This document shows, one piece after another, positions 43,523 to 53,646 of a stretch of DNA of 64,000 bases. The stretch lies in NCBI GenBank assembly GCA_007751255.1, contig CP036296.1, forward strand, positions 4,898,001-4,962,000. The letters are read 5' to 3'. Every line of letters begins with the position of its first letter. Within the stretch, counting starts at the first letter, position 1. This DNA comes from Engelhardtia mirabilis (GTDB lineage: Bacteria > Planctomycetota > UBA1135 > GCA-002686595). The position numbers and the translations under genes are program-made. Below the pieces are notes generated by a model. It had not been told where the DNA came from, searched no databases, and saw nothing but the letters and a program-made list of their open reading frames with translations.

Positions 43523-46207
43523 TCACGGTCCGAGGACCAGGGGCTCGGCTTCGCTGACCTGGTCGATCGCGCCGCCCGCGCCGAAGAAGATCGCGGCGTG
43601 GTGTAAGGAAGTCCCCGCCAGGGTCGGCGGCAGTCCGCCGGGCAGCACGATCGCTCCGTGGGCGCCGCCAAAGGAGCTGAGTGTTCCGAGGGTGTCGTCG
43701 AACACCGCTCCGTTGGCCTGACCCAGGGTCCAGGTGGTGTAGCCGTCGGGCACCAGGGGCAACACCACGCCCGCAGCCAGGGGCAGGCCCGGAGAGGTCC
43801 CGCTCGAAGAGCCCAGCACCAGATAGGGGCTGCCGGCGTATTCGCTCCCGAGGGCGAGCCACAGGTCCTGGGTCCCACCCGTCGCGACCGAAAGTTCCGT
43901 CGGCTCCGCGACCATCGAGCGTGGTTGGAAGCGCCATTGCAGCGGGGTGTACGTGCCCGAGTCCGAGTCGTAGCCCGAACCGGTCACCGCCACCAGGCCG
44001 CAGTCTGCGACCTCGACGTCGTTCGCCTGAGCCGACTCCCAGGGGCCGCTGGTAAGCAGGTCGTAGAGATCCACGCGATCCTCAGCCGTGCCGCGCCAGA
44101 GCACGGGCCGCGACCCCACGCCGGTGGTCACGACCACGCCGAGCTGGATCCCGCCATCACAGTCGCTGGCGGAACTCGACGTCGCGCTCGCGGGGTGCAG
44201 GTCCACCCGATCGTCGGCGTCGACGCCCCACAGTTGCGCGTGGTCCACACCGGAGAATCGGGCCTGGCCGACCGCCTGGCCGTCCCGGGCGCCGTTGATC
44301 GCACTGTAGCCGGCGCCCTCGGGACCGAAGTCCTCGTAGCTCGCCGCCGAGCCCGACCAACGCATCGCATGGACGACGCCGAAGCCCAGGTGAGCCGAAC
44401 CGTACTGGTGGCCGCCGTCGATGGCACTCGCGCCGCTGCCCCAGAACTCCGGCGGGGTCAGCTTGACGAAGGAGGTCGAGCCCCCGGGCCAGTACGCCCC
44501 ATCGCCGTTGGTGCTGGACTCGTCGAAACGCAGGGTGCCCACGTAGCCGGTCCCGTCGGTGTCGCTGATCGACCCGATCTCCCAACCGCTGGGCTGCATC
44601 TCGTGGTGTTGGAGCGTGTCGGCGTCCCACCGGGCGGCGTGCTGGTAGTAGCCGGTGCCTTGGGTCGTGGTGTAGGGCCACCACCACCAACCGACGATCG
44701 AGCCCTGCTCCACGTCGGCGACGCCGGAGCCGACGGAATTCGAGGGCGTCAGGTTCGCGACCAGCTGACCCTCGGCGTTCCACACCAACGCTTGTGGCTG
44801 GTCCGGATTCGGGGGCGCCGGCGCACTCCCCTGTCCTACGACCAGCGGCCCATCGGAAGCCACACCGGTCGAGCCAGCGCTCGACAGGACCCCGAAGGAC
44901 TGAATGGTGGCGTAGGGACCCAGTGCCGGAGACTCGTGGGGCGCGAGGACGACAGGATCGCCGCTGTCGGTCCCGCAGCCGTTGGTCGCCACCAACCGGT
45001 AGCTCCCGGCATCGGCGAGGCCCACACCATCGATCCGCAGGTTCGACGTGTCGGCGCCGACGTACGAGCCGCCTCCCGCCGCCGGTCCGTCGAACAGCGG
45101 CTGGCCGTCCTTCTCCCAGCGCAGGTCGAAAGGCGGCCCGCCGGCCACGAAGGCCTCGAGCAAGCCGTCCATACCGACCCAAGGGGTGGCCACTCCGCCG
45201 GAGACCACCGACGGGCAAGTCGGCGTGTAGAGGGTCTCTACCGTGTGGGTCCCGCCGTTGCCGTCGGATCCACCGAGGGCGTAGAGGCGCTGATCGGGCC
45301 CGAGGGTCAGGCCGAAGCGGTAGCGCCCGATCTGCAGGTCCGGGCCCGCCACCCAAGCGTTGGCTGCCGGATCGAGGACCCAGGTGCGCGCCTCGATCAG
45401 GAAGCCTGCGGAGCGCCCGCCGACCACGTAGATGCGGCCGTCGGCTCCGAGGGCTGCGCGGGCTCCGCTGAGGCCCACGGGCAGGTCGGTGAAGTCGCCG
45501 CTGGTCCACAGGTCGGTGGCCGGGTCGAGGACCAGGATGGAGGCGAGCGGCTGACCGCCTGAGGGCCCGAAGCCACCGATGACCAGGATGCGCCCGTCCC
45601 CGGCGACCACGGCCGCGGCACCCGATCGAGCCGAGGGCAGGGGCGGCACCACCTGCCAGGTGTTCGTGGGGGCGTCGTAGCGCTCGACGCGAGTGCTGTT
45701 GCCGCCCTGCGACCCGGGCCCCCCGCCGATGGAGTAGATGCGGCCCTGATGGTCCGTGCACCAGGCGAAGCCGGTGGCGGGGGCCAGGGAGCTGCGGTCG
45801 GGCACGTTGCCCTGCTTGCCCTGGTCGAGGTCGTAGACGTAGGCGCCACCTTCGTCGCCCTCCGGATCGATGCCGTCCTTGCCGCCGAAGACGATGATCC
45901 GTCCCAGGGCATCGATGCCGCCGCCCTGGTCGATGATCGGTCCCTCGAGCCAGGCGTGCTCGACCCATGCGCCCCCGGGGATCAGTCCGTGGGAAGAGCA
46001 GTCGGAGTCGCCGCCGTTGAGGTAGGGCGAGCCGCCGACCGCCAGGACTTCGCCGCCGAGGGTCAGTCCGATCGGCGCCAGGCGCGGTTGGGTCGCGTCC
46101 GGAAAGGCGAGGCCCGAGTCCCAGGTCTGCGCGTTGGCGGCCACGAGCGGACCGGCGAGGAGGACCGCCAGGGCGGTCGCGAGGGGGGGACGTTGGCGCG
46201 CGCCCAT
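43523..46207 (-). CDS. Secreted Kelch-repeat-like protein
   Basis: 894 residues from ATG 46207 with a signal peptide (ALAVLLAGPLVAANAQ). The first 350 residues contain Kelch-type repeats with 'GRIIVFGGKDG', 'GRIYSIGGGPG', 'GRILVIGGFGP', 'GRIYVVGGRSA' and 'QRLYALGGSDG', the Gly-Gly pattern of a Kelch propeller. An Ig-like domain follows ('LRIDGVGLADAGSYRLVATN'). The rest is beta-rich, with a run of four Trp at about 530. It is probably an extracellular binding protein. No enzyme motif is visible. Confidence 0.85.
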   Translation of the reverse strand: MGARQRPPLATALAVLLAGPLVAANAQTWDSGLAFPDATQPRLAPIGLTLGGEVLAVGGSPYLNGGDSDCSSHGLIPGGAWVEHAWLEGPIIDQGGGIDALGRIIVFGGKDGIDPEGDEGGAYVYDLDQGKQGNVPDRSSLAPATGFAWCTDHQGRIYSIGGGPGSQGGNSTRVERYDAPTNTWQVVPPLPSARSGAAAVVAGDGRILVIGGFGPSGGQPLASILVLDPATDLWTSGDFTDLPVGLSGARAALGADGRIYVVGGRSAGFLIEARTWVLDPAANAWVAGPDLQIGRYRFGLTLGPDQRLYALGGSDGNGGTHTVETLYTPTCPSVVSGGVATPWVGMDGLLEAFVAGGPPFDLRWEKDGQPLFDGPAAGGGSYVGADTSNLRIDGVGLADAGSYRLVATNGCGTDSGDPVVLAPHESPALGPYATIQSFGVLSSAGSTGVASDGPLVVGQGSAPAPPNPDQPQALVWNAEGQLVANLTPSNSVGSGVADVEQGSIVGWWWWPYTTTQGTGYYQHAARWDADTLQHHEMQPSGWEIGSISDTDGTGYVGTLRFDESSTNGDGAYWPGGSTSFVKLTPPEFWGSGASAIDGGHQYGSAHLGFGVVHAMRWSGSAASYEDFGPEGAGYSAINGARDGQAVGQARFSGVDHAQLWGVDADDRVDLHPASATSSSASDCDGGIQLGVVVTTGVGSRPVLWRGTAEDRVDLYDLLTSGPWESAQANDVEVADCGLVAVTGSGYDSDSGTYTPLQWRFQPRSMVAEPTELSVATGGTQDLWLALGSEYAGSPYLVLGSSSGTSPGLPLAAGVVLPLVPDGYTTWTLGQANGAVFDDTLGTLSSFGGAHGAIVLPGGLPPTLAGTSLHHAAIFFGAGGAIDQVSEAEPLVLGP

Positions 46208-46356
46208 ACTCAGGCTCCCGGGTCGGGGTTGGAGGTGGTGGCGCCGCGCTACACGTAGGGAGCGCCCGCTGCTGGAGCGGGCGGACGTGCGACGCTGGCG
46301 CCGCACCGATCCTGACGGAGAGCCCCACCCCCGTGGATGACAAGCCTGTTAGTCGT

Positions 46357-47382
46357 CTACTGGGCCAACCAGCGCGCTGCCTGGCGGGCGAAGTAGGTCA
46401 GGATCACGTCGGCTCCCGCGCGCCGGATCGAGAGCAGACTCTCGAGCGCGGTGGAGCGCAGATCGAGCCAGCCGCGCTCCGCGGCTGCGTGCAGCATCGC
46501 GTACTCGCCGCTGACCTGGTACGCCGCCACCGGCAGGTCGGTGCGCTCGCGCAAGAGCCGGATCACGTCCAGGTAGGGCCCCGCCGGCTTGACCATCACC
46601 ATGTCGGCGCCCTCGGCCACGTCCAGGGCGAGCTCGCGCTCGGCCTCGCGCGCGTTGGCCGGGTCCATCTGGTAGGTCTGCTTGCCACCGCCCTTGGGTG
46701 CCGAATCCAGCGCCTCGCGGAAGGGGCCGTAGAAGGCCGAGGCGTACTTGGCCGTGTAGCTGAGGATCGAGACCTCGGTGTGCCCCTCGGCGTCGAGGGC
46801 GTCGCGGATCGCGCCCACCCGTCCGTCCATCATGTCGCTAGGCGCCACCACGTCCGCGCCGGCGCGGGCCTGGGCCAGGGCCTGGCGGCAGAGCACCTCG
46901 ACGGTCTCGTCGTTCAGGATCCGGCCGTCGGGGGCCACCAGGCCGTCGTGCCCGTCGCTCGAATAGGGATCGAGGGCCACGTCGGTGATCACCACCAGCT
47001 CGCCGAAACGCGCTTTCAGGGCGCGAATCGAGCGCGGCACCAGGCCCTCGTCGTTGGTGGCCTCGGCGCCATCGAGAGTCTTGAGCCCATCTTCCACGGC
47101 CGGGAAGAGCACCACGGAGCCGATCCCCTCGCCCAGGGCGCCCTCGACCTCACGCAGCAGCCCCTCGGGAGACAGACGCGCGCAACCAGGCATCGAGGCG
47201 ATCGGCACGTCGTCGCCGCGCTCGTGGATGAACAACGGCAGGACGAGCCTGGAGGGGCTCAACTCGGCCTCGCGCGCGAAGGCGCGCAGAGCCGGGAGGC
47301 GACGGTTGCGGCGCGGTCGATTCCTCAAGGCTGGTGTGGCTCCGGTCGGGGGATGGGAGTCGGGCGCGGCGAGCATAGCCAT
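46357..47382 (-). CDS. hemB: Delta-aminolevulinic acid dehydratase (porphobilinogen synthase)
   Basis: 341 residues from ATG 47382 (ATG two codons later is also possible). It joins two 5-aminolevulinate molecules to porphobilinogen in heme synthesis. Active-site lysines are Lys212 ('SYTAKYASAFYGPFREA') and the Schiff-base Lys265 ('MVMVKPAGPYLDVIRLL'). The metal-site segment 'VALDPYSSDGHDG' lacks the cysteines of zinc-dependent enzymes, which suggests the Mg-type or metal-free catalytic site. The N-terminus 'RRNRRLPALRAFAREAELSP' is typical. It starts 54 bp from a divergent dedA-like gene. Confidence 0.97.
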   Translation of the reverse strand: MAMLAAPDSHPPTGATPALRNRPRRNRRLPALRAFAREAELSPSRLVLPLFIHERGDDVPIASMPGCARLSPEGLLREVEGALGEGIGSVVLFPAVEDGLKTLDGAEATNDEGLVPRSIRALKARFGELVVITDVALDPYSSDGHDGLVAPDGRILNDETVEVLCRQALAQARAGADVVAPSDMMDGRVGAIRDALDAEGHTEVSILSYTAKYASAFYGPFREALDSAPKGGGKQTYQMDPANAREAERELALDVAEGADMVMVKPAGPYLDVIRLLRERTDLPVAAYQVSGEYAMLHAAAERGWLDLRSTALESLLSIRRAGADVILTYFARQAARWLAQ

Positions 47383-47436
47383 CCTCGACCGGGAGGCGCC
47401 GACATCGGACCGCTATGATCCCGATTCGCCCCCGCG

Positions 47437-48240
47437 ATGCTGCTGCTCGACCTCTCGACCTTCGCCCAGGACTGGATCGCCCAATACGGGTACCTGGGTC
47501 CCTTCGTCGTCCTGGTCCTGTGCGGCTTCGGCCTGCCCCTGCCGGAGGAACTCTCGCTGATCGGAGCCGGTCTCCTGATCCACGAGGGACACGACTACTG
47601 GACCATGCTGGTCGTCTGCCTGGCCGGGGTGCTCCTGGGCGACGCGGTGCCCTACACCGTCGGCCGGGTCTGGGGGCCCGAAGCCCTGCGCCTGCGTTTC
47701 GTGCGCCGTCTGATCCATCCGCGGCGCTTCCGGCGGCTGGAGCGGCGCTTCCAGGCGCACCGGAACTGGGCGATCTTCTCCTGTCGGTTCTTCCCCGGGC
47801 TGCGCTGGCCGAGCTACTTCCTGGCCGGCTCGATGCGGATGAAGGTCGGCCATTGGCTGACCCTCGACGCGGCTGGGGCGCTGATCCAAGTGCCCGTGGC
47901 CCTCTACCTGGGCCTGCTGTTCGGGCAGAACGTCGAGCGCCTGCGGTCGGAGCTGGAGACCTTCCAGATCGTGGCCGCCGCGGTGGTCTTCGTGGTGGTG
48001 ATCGCCTACTTGATCCGCCGCCGCCACCGGCGCGGGAGGGCCAAGCGGCGGGCCAAGAACGGGCGCGAGCGGTCCCTGCGGGCCGTGGGTGCCGAGGGCG
48101 CCGAGGGTGCGCAGGAGTCGACAATCGCCCCCCCGCGAAGCCCGCAGGCGGCCTCCGACCCGGCGCAGGGGCAGCCGAGGATCGCCGCCGGAGGCCAGAG
48201 CCCACCCGTGGGGCCCTCGGATTCCGACCCGTCCGCCTGA
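47437..48240 (+). CDS. DedA-family membrane protein
   Basis: 267 residues. The conserved start 'YLGPFVVLVLCGFGLPLPEE' (Gly-x-P-x-P-x-E), the central 'VPYTVGRVWGPEALRLRF' and 'RNWAIFSCRFFPGLRWPSYF' (F/Y-x-R-F-x-P-x-x-R) are DedA/SNARE-associated motifs. Four or more membrane segments are visible. DedA proteins help recycle undecaprenyl phosphate or phospholipids across the membrane. The last 70 residues are a charged, disordered tail (Arg/Lys then Ala/Glu/Pro-rich), longer than usual. Confidence 0.92.
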   Translation: MLLLDLSTFAQDWIAQYGYLGPFVVLVLCGFGLPLPEELSLIGAGLLIHEGHDYWTMLVVCLAGVLLGDAVPYTVGRVWGPEALRLRFVRRLIHPRRFRRLERRFQAHRNWAIFSCRFFPGLRWPSYFLAGSMRMKVGHWLTLDAAGALIQVPVALYLGLLFGQNVERLRSELETFQIVAAAVVFVVVIAYLIRRRHRRGRAKRRAKNGRERSLRAVGAEGAEGAQESTIAPPRSPQAASDPAQGQPRIAAGGQSPPVGPSDSDPSA

Positions 48241-48763
48241 GCTCGGCAGTCCCCCTGCCGCTCGGCCCGTGGCCCCTGGGTGGGCGCTTCGAAGCCCGCC
48301 GATCTGGCCCCGGAAGGCGCGGCTCGAACTCCCCCGCCGTGGACCCCGCGCGAGCCCGCGCGTATCCTGTCCGCCCCGAAATCGGTCGGGCCCCCGACAG
48401 GGCCGGCCCGGGGAGGTTCCCGCGCGGAGCGTCCCTCGCCTCGGAAGCGTCTTCCCGTCCCCTACGGCCCCGTCGCGATACCTCCCACCCGGGGGAGTCG
48501 GAGCGGGGCGCGTCTATCGTCCTCGCCGGCCGCGCGTCCCAACGATCGTCCTCGCTCGAGTCCGCTCGCTGCTGCTGCGCCGCCGCCGATCACCCCCCCA
48601 CGACCTCAACTCACCCGCGGACCTGCCTTCGATCCACTGGCGATCGACCAGGTCCCGCTCCCCGAGACTCTGCCGCGCGACCAACCGGACCCTGCACTCG
48701 AGCAGTCCGCCAGCGGCAGCCAGGTCAAAACGTCTCCAGGCCAAGCGCCTTCAAGGACCGTCA
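48241..48763. other. Intergenic stretch upstream of the pyrophosphatase gene
   Basis: About 520 bp with very high GC and no supported gene. An open frame runs through it into hppA but has no domain or start signal. It should contain the hppA promoter. Confidence 0.5.
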
Positions 48764-50839
<2,076 letters not shown>

Positions 50840-50891
50840 TCAACTCAGACCCTTCGGCGCGTGATCTAAGGGCCGAATCGGCAGTGCTTTG

Positions 50892-50922
50892 GGCGGGGTG
50901 GGCCAATCGGGCCCGCCCCGCC
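50892..50922 (+). terminator. Hairpin downstream of hppA
   Basis: Stem GGCGGGGTGGGCC / GGCCCGCCCCGCC (13 bp, one G-T pair) with an AATCG loop, 52 bp past the hppA stop. It overlaps the possible 5' end of the rsfS frame. Confidence 0.6.
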
Positions 50923-50924
50923 TG

Positions 50925-51428
50925 ATGCTTCCTGGGGCGAGCAGGCTAGCCTTGAGCGGGGCAATCCCGCGCTTGGCGGCCCCCCGCTCCCCGATCGACC
51001 CCGTCCACGCACCGAACCTTCCGGAGACCCCCATCATCGACGCCAAACAGCTCGCCGTCGTCGCGGCCCGAATCGCGGACGAGAAAAAGGGCGAGGAGAT
51101 CCAGGTGATCGAAGTCGGCGACCAGCTCAAGGTGGCCGACTACTTCGTGATCGTCAGCGGCACCAGCCGCGCGCACGTGAGGGCGCTCTACAACGACCTC
51201 CACGTGCGACTGAAGGCTGCCGGGCACCAACACCCCCGGCCCGAAGGCGTGGAGCTGGGATGGTGGGTCGTGCTCGACTACGGCGACGTCGTGGTCCACA
51301 TCCTCCAGCCGGAGGCGCGCGAGTACTACGACATCGAGCGCCTGTATTCGGACTGCCCGCGGGTGGAGCTGGCCGACGAGCCGGCGATCGAGCTGCCCGA
51401 GGCGCCTGCGGTACACCGCGGGGGCTGA
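50925..51428 (+). CDS. rsfS: Ribosomal silencing factor RsfS
   Basis: RsfS (Iojap family) binds ribosomal protein uL14 and blocks subunit joining in slow growth. The core 'DAKQLAVVAARIADEKKGEE', 'VADYFVIVSGTSRAHVRAL' and 'WVVLDYGDVVVHILQPEARE', followed by Y-Y-D-I-E-R-L-Y, is typical. ATG 50925 adds a 36-residue extension (LPGASRLALSG...) that looks unlike the family and has no ribosome site. In-frame ATC 51033, with GGAG six bases before it, would give the expected N-terminus. That would be a non-standard start codon. I give the ATG boundary as the conservative one. Confidence 0.9.
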   Translation: MLPGASRLALSGAIPRLAAPRSPIDPVHAPNLPETPIIDAKQLAVVAARIADEKKGEEIQVIEVGDQLKVADYFVIVSGTSRAHVRALYNDLHVRLKAAGHQHPRPEGVELGWWVVLDYGDVVVHILQPEAREYYDIERLYSDCPRVELADEPAIELPEAPAVHRGG

Positions 51429-51465
51429 CTGCGGGGGCTGACGGCGGGGGCTGACTGCGGCGTCG

Positions 51466-51612
51466 CCGGGTAGGCGTTCGTACGGTGCCACGTTCGTCCG
51501 GTGCCAGGCACAGAACCGCCGCCTACTTGGAGCCCCCCAGCCGCCGAAGGCGACTGGGGGGCTCCAAGTAGGCGGCGGTTCTGTGCCTGGCACCGGACGA
51601 ACGCCTACCCGG
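51466..51612. repeat. 147-bp inverted repeat between convergent rsfS and slyD-like genes
   Basis: Outer arms CCGGGTAGGCGTTCG / CGAACGCCTACCCGG and a 50-bp perfect inner arm (51491-51540 against 51554-51603) close on a 13-base loop. The arm includes GGTGCCAGGCAC. The left side carries an extra imperfect 16-bp duplication (GTTCGTACGGTGCCAC then GTTCGTCCGGTGCCAG), so the two sides differ in length. It could be a bidirectional terminator or a small palindromic mobile element. GC-rich CTGAC-type repeats lie just to its left (51421-51460). Confidence 0.9.
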
Positions 51613-51655
51613 CAGCATCGGGCTCACGATCGTCCCGGCTGAGTGTCGTACCGGC

Positions 51656-52162
51656 TCAGTGGTGATGTCCGCCGGCGCCGTGGGCGTGGCCGTGCTGCTT
51701 CTCTTCGTCGGTCGCCGGCCGAATCTTGTCGATCGTGACGTCGAAGTGGAGCGTCTCGCCCGCCAGGGGGTGGTTGTGGTCGACCGTGACCTGGTCCCCC
51801 TCCACGGCGTGGATGCGGATCTGCATGGTGCGTCCGTCGGGCTGCTTGCCGTGGAAGACGCGGCCCGGCTCCACCGGCGCTTCGGGCGGGAAGGCGCTGC
51901 GCGGGACCTGCTCGAGCAGCTCGTCCCGGCGGACCCCGTAGCCCTCTTCGGGGCTGACGGCGACCTTCACGGTCTGGCCCCTGCTAGCCCCCACGAGGGC
52001 CTTCTCGAGGCCAGGGACGATGTTTCCGACGCCGTGAAGGTAGCTCAGCGCATGGCCCCCCTTGCGATTGGTGTCGAGCACCTCGCCGGCGTCGTTGGTC
52101 AAGGTGTAGTAGATAGCGACGACCGCCCCGTCCTGGACGTCGTCGAGCTTCTTGGAACTCAT
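51656..52162 (-). CDS. FKBP-type peptidyl-prolyl isomerase, SlyD-like
   Basis: 168 residues from ATG 52162. The FKBP fold starts '[20 protein letters not shown]', with '[20 protein letters not shown]' (the GxG-x-x-x-P-G-x-E segment) and '[16 protein letters not shown]'. The IF (insert-in-flap) domain of the SlyD type follows ('[18 protein letters not shown]'), then '[18 protein letters not shown]'. The tail is His-rich ([12 protein letters not shown]), as in metal-binding SlyD. It is a folding chaperone and isomerase that may bind nickel or other metals. It converges on rsfS through the large inverted repeat. Confidence 0.95.
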   Translation of the reverse strand: MSSKKLDDVQDGAVVAIYYTLTNDAGEVLDTNRKGGHALSYLHGVGNIVPGLEKALVGASRGQTVKVAVSPEEGYGVRRDELLEQVPRSAFPPEAPVEPGRVFHGKQPDGRTMQIRIHAVEGDQVTVDHNHPLAGETLHFDVTIDKIRPATDEEKQHGHAHGAGGHHH

Positions 52163-52475
52163 GGGCGGAATGCTAGCGGCTGCGGCGGGCCCGGACGCCG
52201 CCCTGGAGCCAGATACTCGGTCCGATTTCCGGTCCGCAACCACCTGCGGCCGGGGAGCGCTCCGCCCCGGGCGCGGATCCTGGTGGCCGCTGTGGGCTAG
52301 CGCCTCCCCGGCCCGATTGGCATACTTCTCGGCCCGATTCGGCGCCTCGGACCCAGAATCCGGCCCCGCACCGTTGGGGTCGCTTCGCGGCCCCGAACCC
52401 AGTCCTTTGCACTGCGACCCGACCGCAGTCTCCGCCCCTCCGGGGCACATCCGCCCCACCACCGAGCGAACACCC
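52163..52475. promoter_or_regulatory. Divergent promoter region between slyD-like gene and rpsN
   Basis: 313 bp without a supported gene. CGGCCCGATT occurs twice, 23 bp apart (about 52308 and 52331), flanking TGGCATACTTCTC, which could hold a -10 element. This assignment is tentative. Confidence 0.3.
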
Positions 52476-52781
52476 GTGGCCAAGACGAGCCTCATCGTTA
52501 AGAACCAGCGCCGCCGCGAGACCGTGCTGCAGTACGCCGAGCGTCGCGCCGAGCTCCTCGCGCTGATCAAGCACCCCGACGCGACCGAGGAAGATCGCGA
52601 GCGCGCCTACCTCAAGCTGCGCAAGATGCCCCGCGACGCCAGCGCCGTCCGCGTGCGCCGTCGTTGCCACCTGACCGGGCGTTCCCGCGGCAACTACCGC
52701 AAGTTCGGCATGTGCCGGAACATGTTCCGCGACCTCTCGCTGCTGGGCGAGATCCCCGGCGTTCGCAAGGCGAGCTGGTAG
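52476..52781 (+). CDS. rpsN: 30S ribosomal protein uS14 (zinc-free type)
   Basis: 101 residues from GTG 52476, the length of the E. coli-type protein. It starts '[20 protein letters not shown]' and ends '[11 protein letters not shown]'. The zinc C-x-x-C pairs of the short form are absent: the segment is '[20 protein letters not shown]'. The gene is away from the large ribosomal operons and next to rpmE. Confidence 0.97.
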   Translation: MAKTSLIVKNQRRRETVLQYAERRAELLALIKHPDATEEDRERAYLKLRKMPRDASAVRVRRRCHLTGRSRGNYRKFGMCRNMFRDLSLLGEIPGVRKASW

Positions 52782-52854
52782 AGCGACCGGAGCCGGGCTC
52801 CTGACGGAGTCAGGCTCCGCTGGAACTCGTCTCGGGCCCGCCCGCGCGCCGAGC

Positions 52855-52910
52855 TGGTCTCCACCTGCTCGTCTCCACCTACTCGTCTCCACCTACTCGT
52901 CTCCACCTAC
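52855..52910. repeat. Four 14-bp tandem repeats between rpsN and rpmE
   Basis: TCGTCTCCACCTAC occurs three times, preceded by a degenerate copy TGGTCTCCACCTGC. The repeat lies in the 267-bp gap between the two ribosomal protein genes. Confidence 0.9.
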
Positions 52911-53048
52911 TCACGGTGGAGTGAGCACCGATCGCGCGCCCTCTGCCTGACGCCCCCCTCCCCTGCAGCCACCCGAAACACGGCGAGGTCCAATCGGACT
53001 CGCCCCCGCCCGCGGACCACGACCCGCGGGGCAGAAAGCGAACCTGCC

Positions 53049-53300
53049 ATGAAGTCCGACATCCATCCCGACTACCGGCCCGTGATCTTCAAGGACGTGT
53101 CCTCCGGAACGTCCTACCTGACCCGCTCGACGATTCGCACGGGCGAGACGATCACCCACGAAGACGGCAACGAGTACCCCCTCGTGAAGATCAACGTCTC
53201 GGCCTCGTCGCACCCCTTCTACACCGGCCAAGCGCAGATGCTCGACACTGCCGGCCGCGTCGAGAAGTTCCGTCGTCGCTACCAGAACAAGGGCAAGTGA
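53049..53300 (+). CDS. rpmE2: 50S ribosomal protein bL31, type B
   Basis: 83 residues, the length of the type B (zinc-free) form. It starts [20 protein letters not shown] and has '[20 protein letters not shown]', '[20 protein letters not shown]' and a short basic tail. No C-x-x-C pair is present. Both this protein and the uS14 upstream are the zinc-free types, which are often made under zinc limitation. A strong hairpin lies 72 bp past the stop. Confidence 0.97.
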   Translation: MKSDIHPDYRPVIFKDVSSGTSYLTRSTIRTGETITHEDGNEYPLVKINVSASSHPFYTGQAQMLDTAGRVEKFRRRYQNKGK

Positions 53301-53371
53301 CACCGCGGCCGACGGCCGCCGGCGATCGGCCCCACGGAAGGCCGGCCAGCCGAGCCCTGCGGTGAGAACCA

Positions 53372-53406
53372 GCGCCCCGGATCGACCCTCGGTCGATCCG
53401 GGGCGC
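53372..53406 (+). terminator. Hairpin downstream of rpmE
   Basis: Perfect 16-bp stem GCGCCCCGGATCGACC / GGTCGATCCGGGGCGC with a CTC loop. It is followed directly by the 15-bp repeats at 53407 rather than a T-tract. Confidence 0.8.
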
Positions 53407-53481
53407 GGTGCTTTCGGACCAGGTGCTTTCGGACCAGGTGCTTTCGGACCAGGTGCTTTCGGACCAGGTGCTTTCGGACCA
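53407..53481. repeat. Five exact 15-bp tandem repeats upstream of the FHA gene
   Basis: GGTGCTTTCGGACCA occurs five times in a row, starting at the base after the hairpin. In the frame of the FHA gene it would encode G-A-F-G-P repeats, but translation probably starts later (ATG 53647). The copies are identical, which suggests a recent origin. Confidence 0.92.
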
Positions 53482-53646
53482 GGTGCGGCCGGGCCCGAGC
53501 CGCCACTGTCCAGCTCTCGGAGGCAGGGCCCGGACGAGAGAATACGAGCCGGGCGCGCCCTTGTCCGTTCACCGGCGCCGCCATCTCCGTTCGGTGCTTC
53601 GGGAGCCGGTGCGCGTCGCGTCCCGACAGCTGGCTGGCTCCCCCGA

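Noticed and set aside
53362-53646. 5' extension of the FHA gene through the repeats (G-A-F-G-P units)
   Set aside because: It would pass through the rpmE hairpin and the repeats, and the FHA fold starts soon after ATG 53647.
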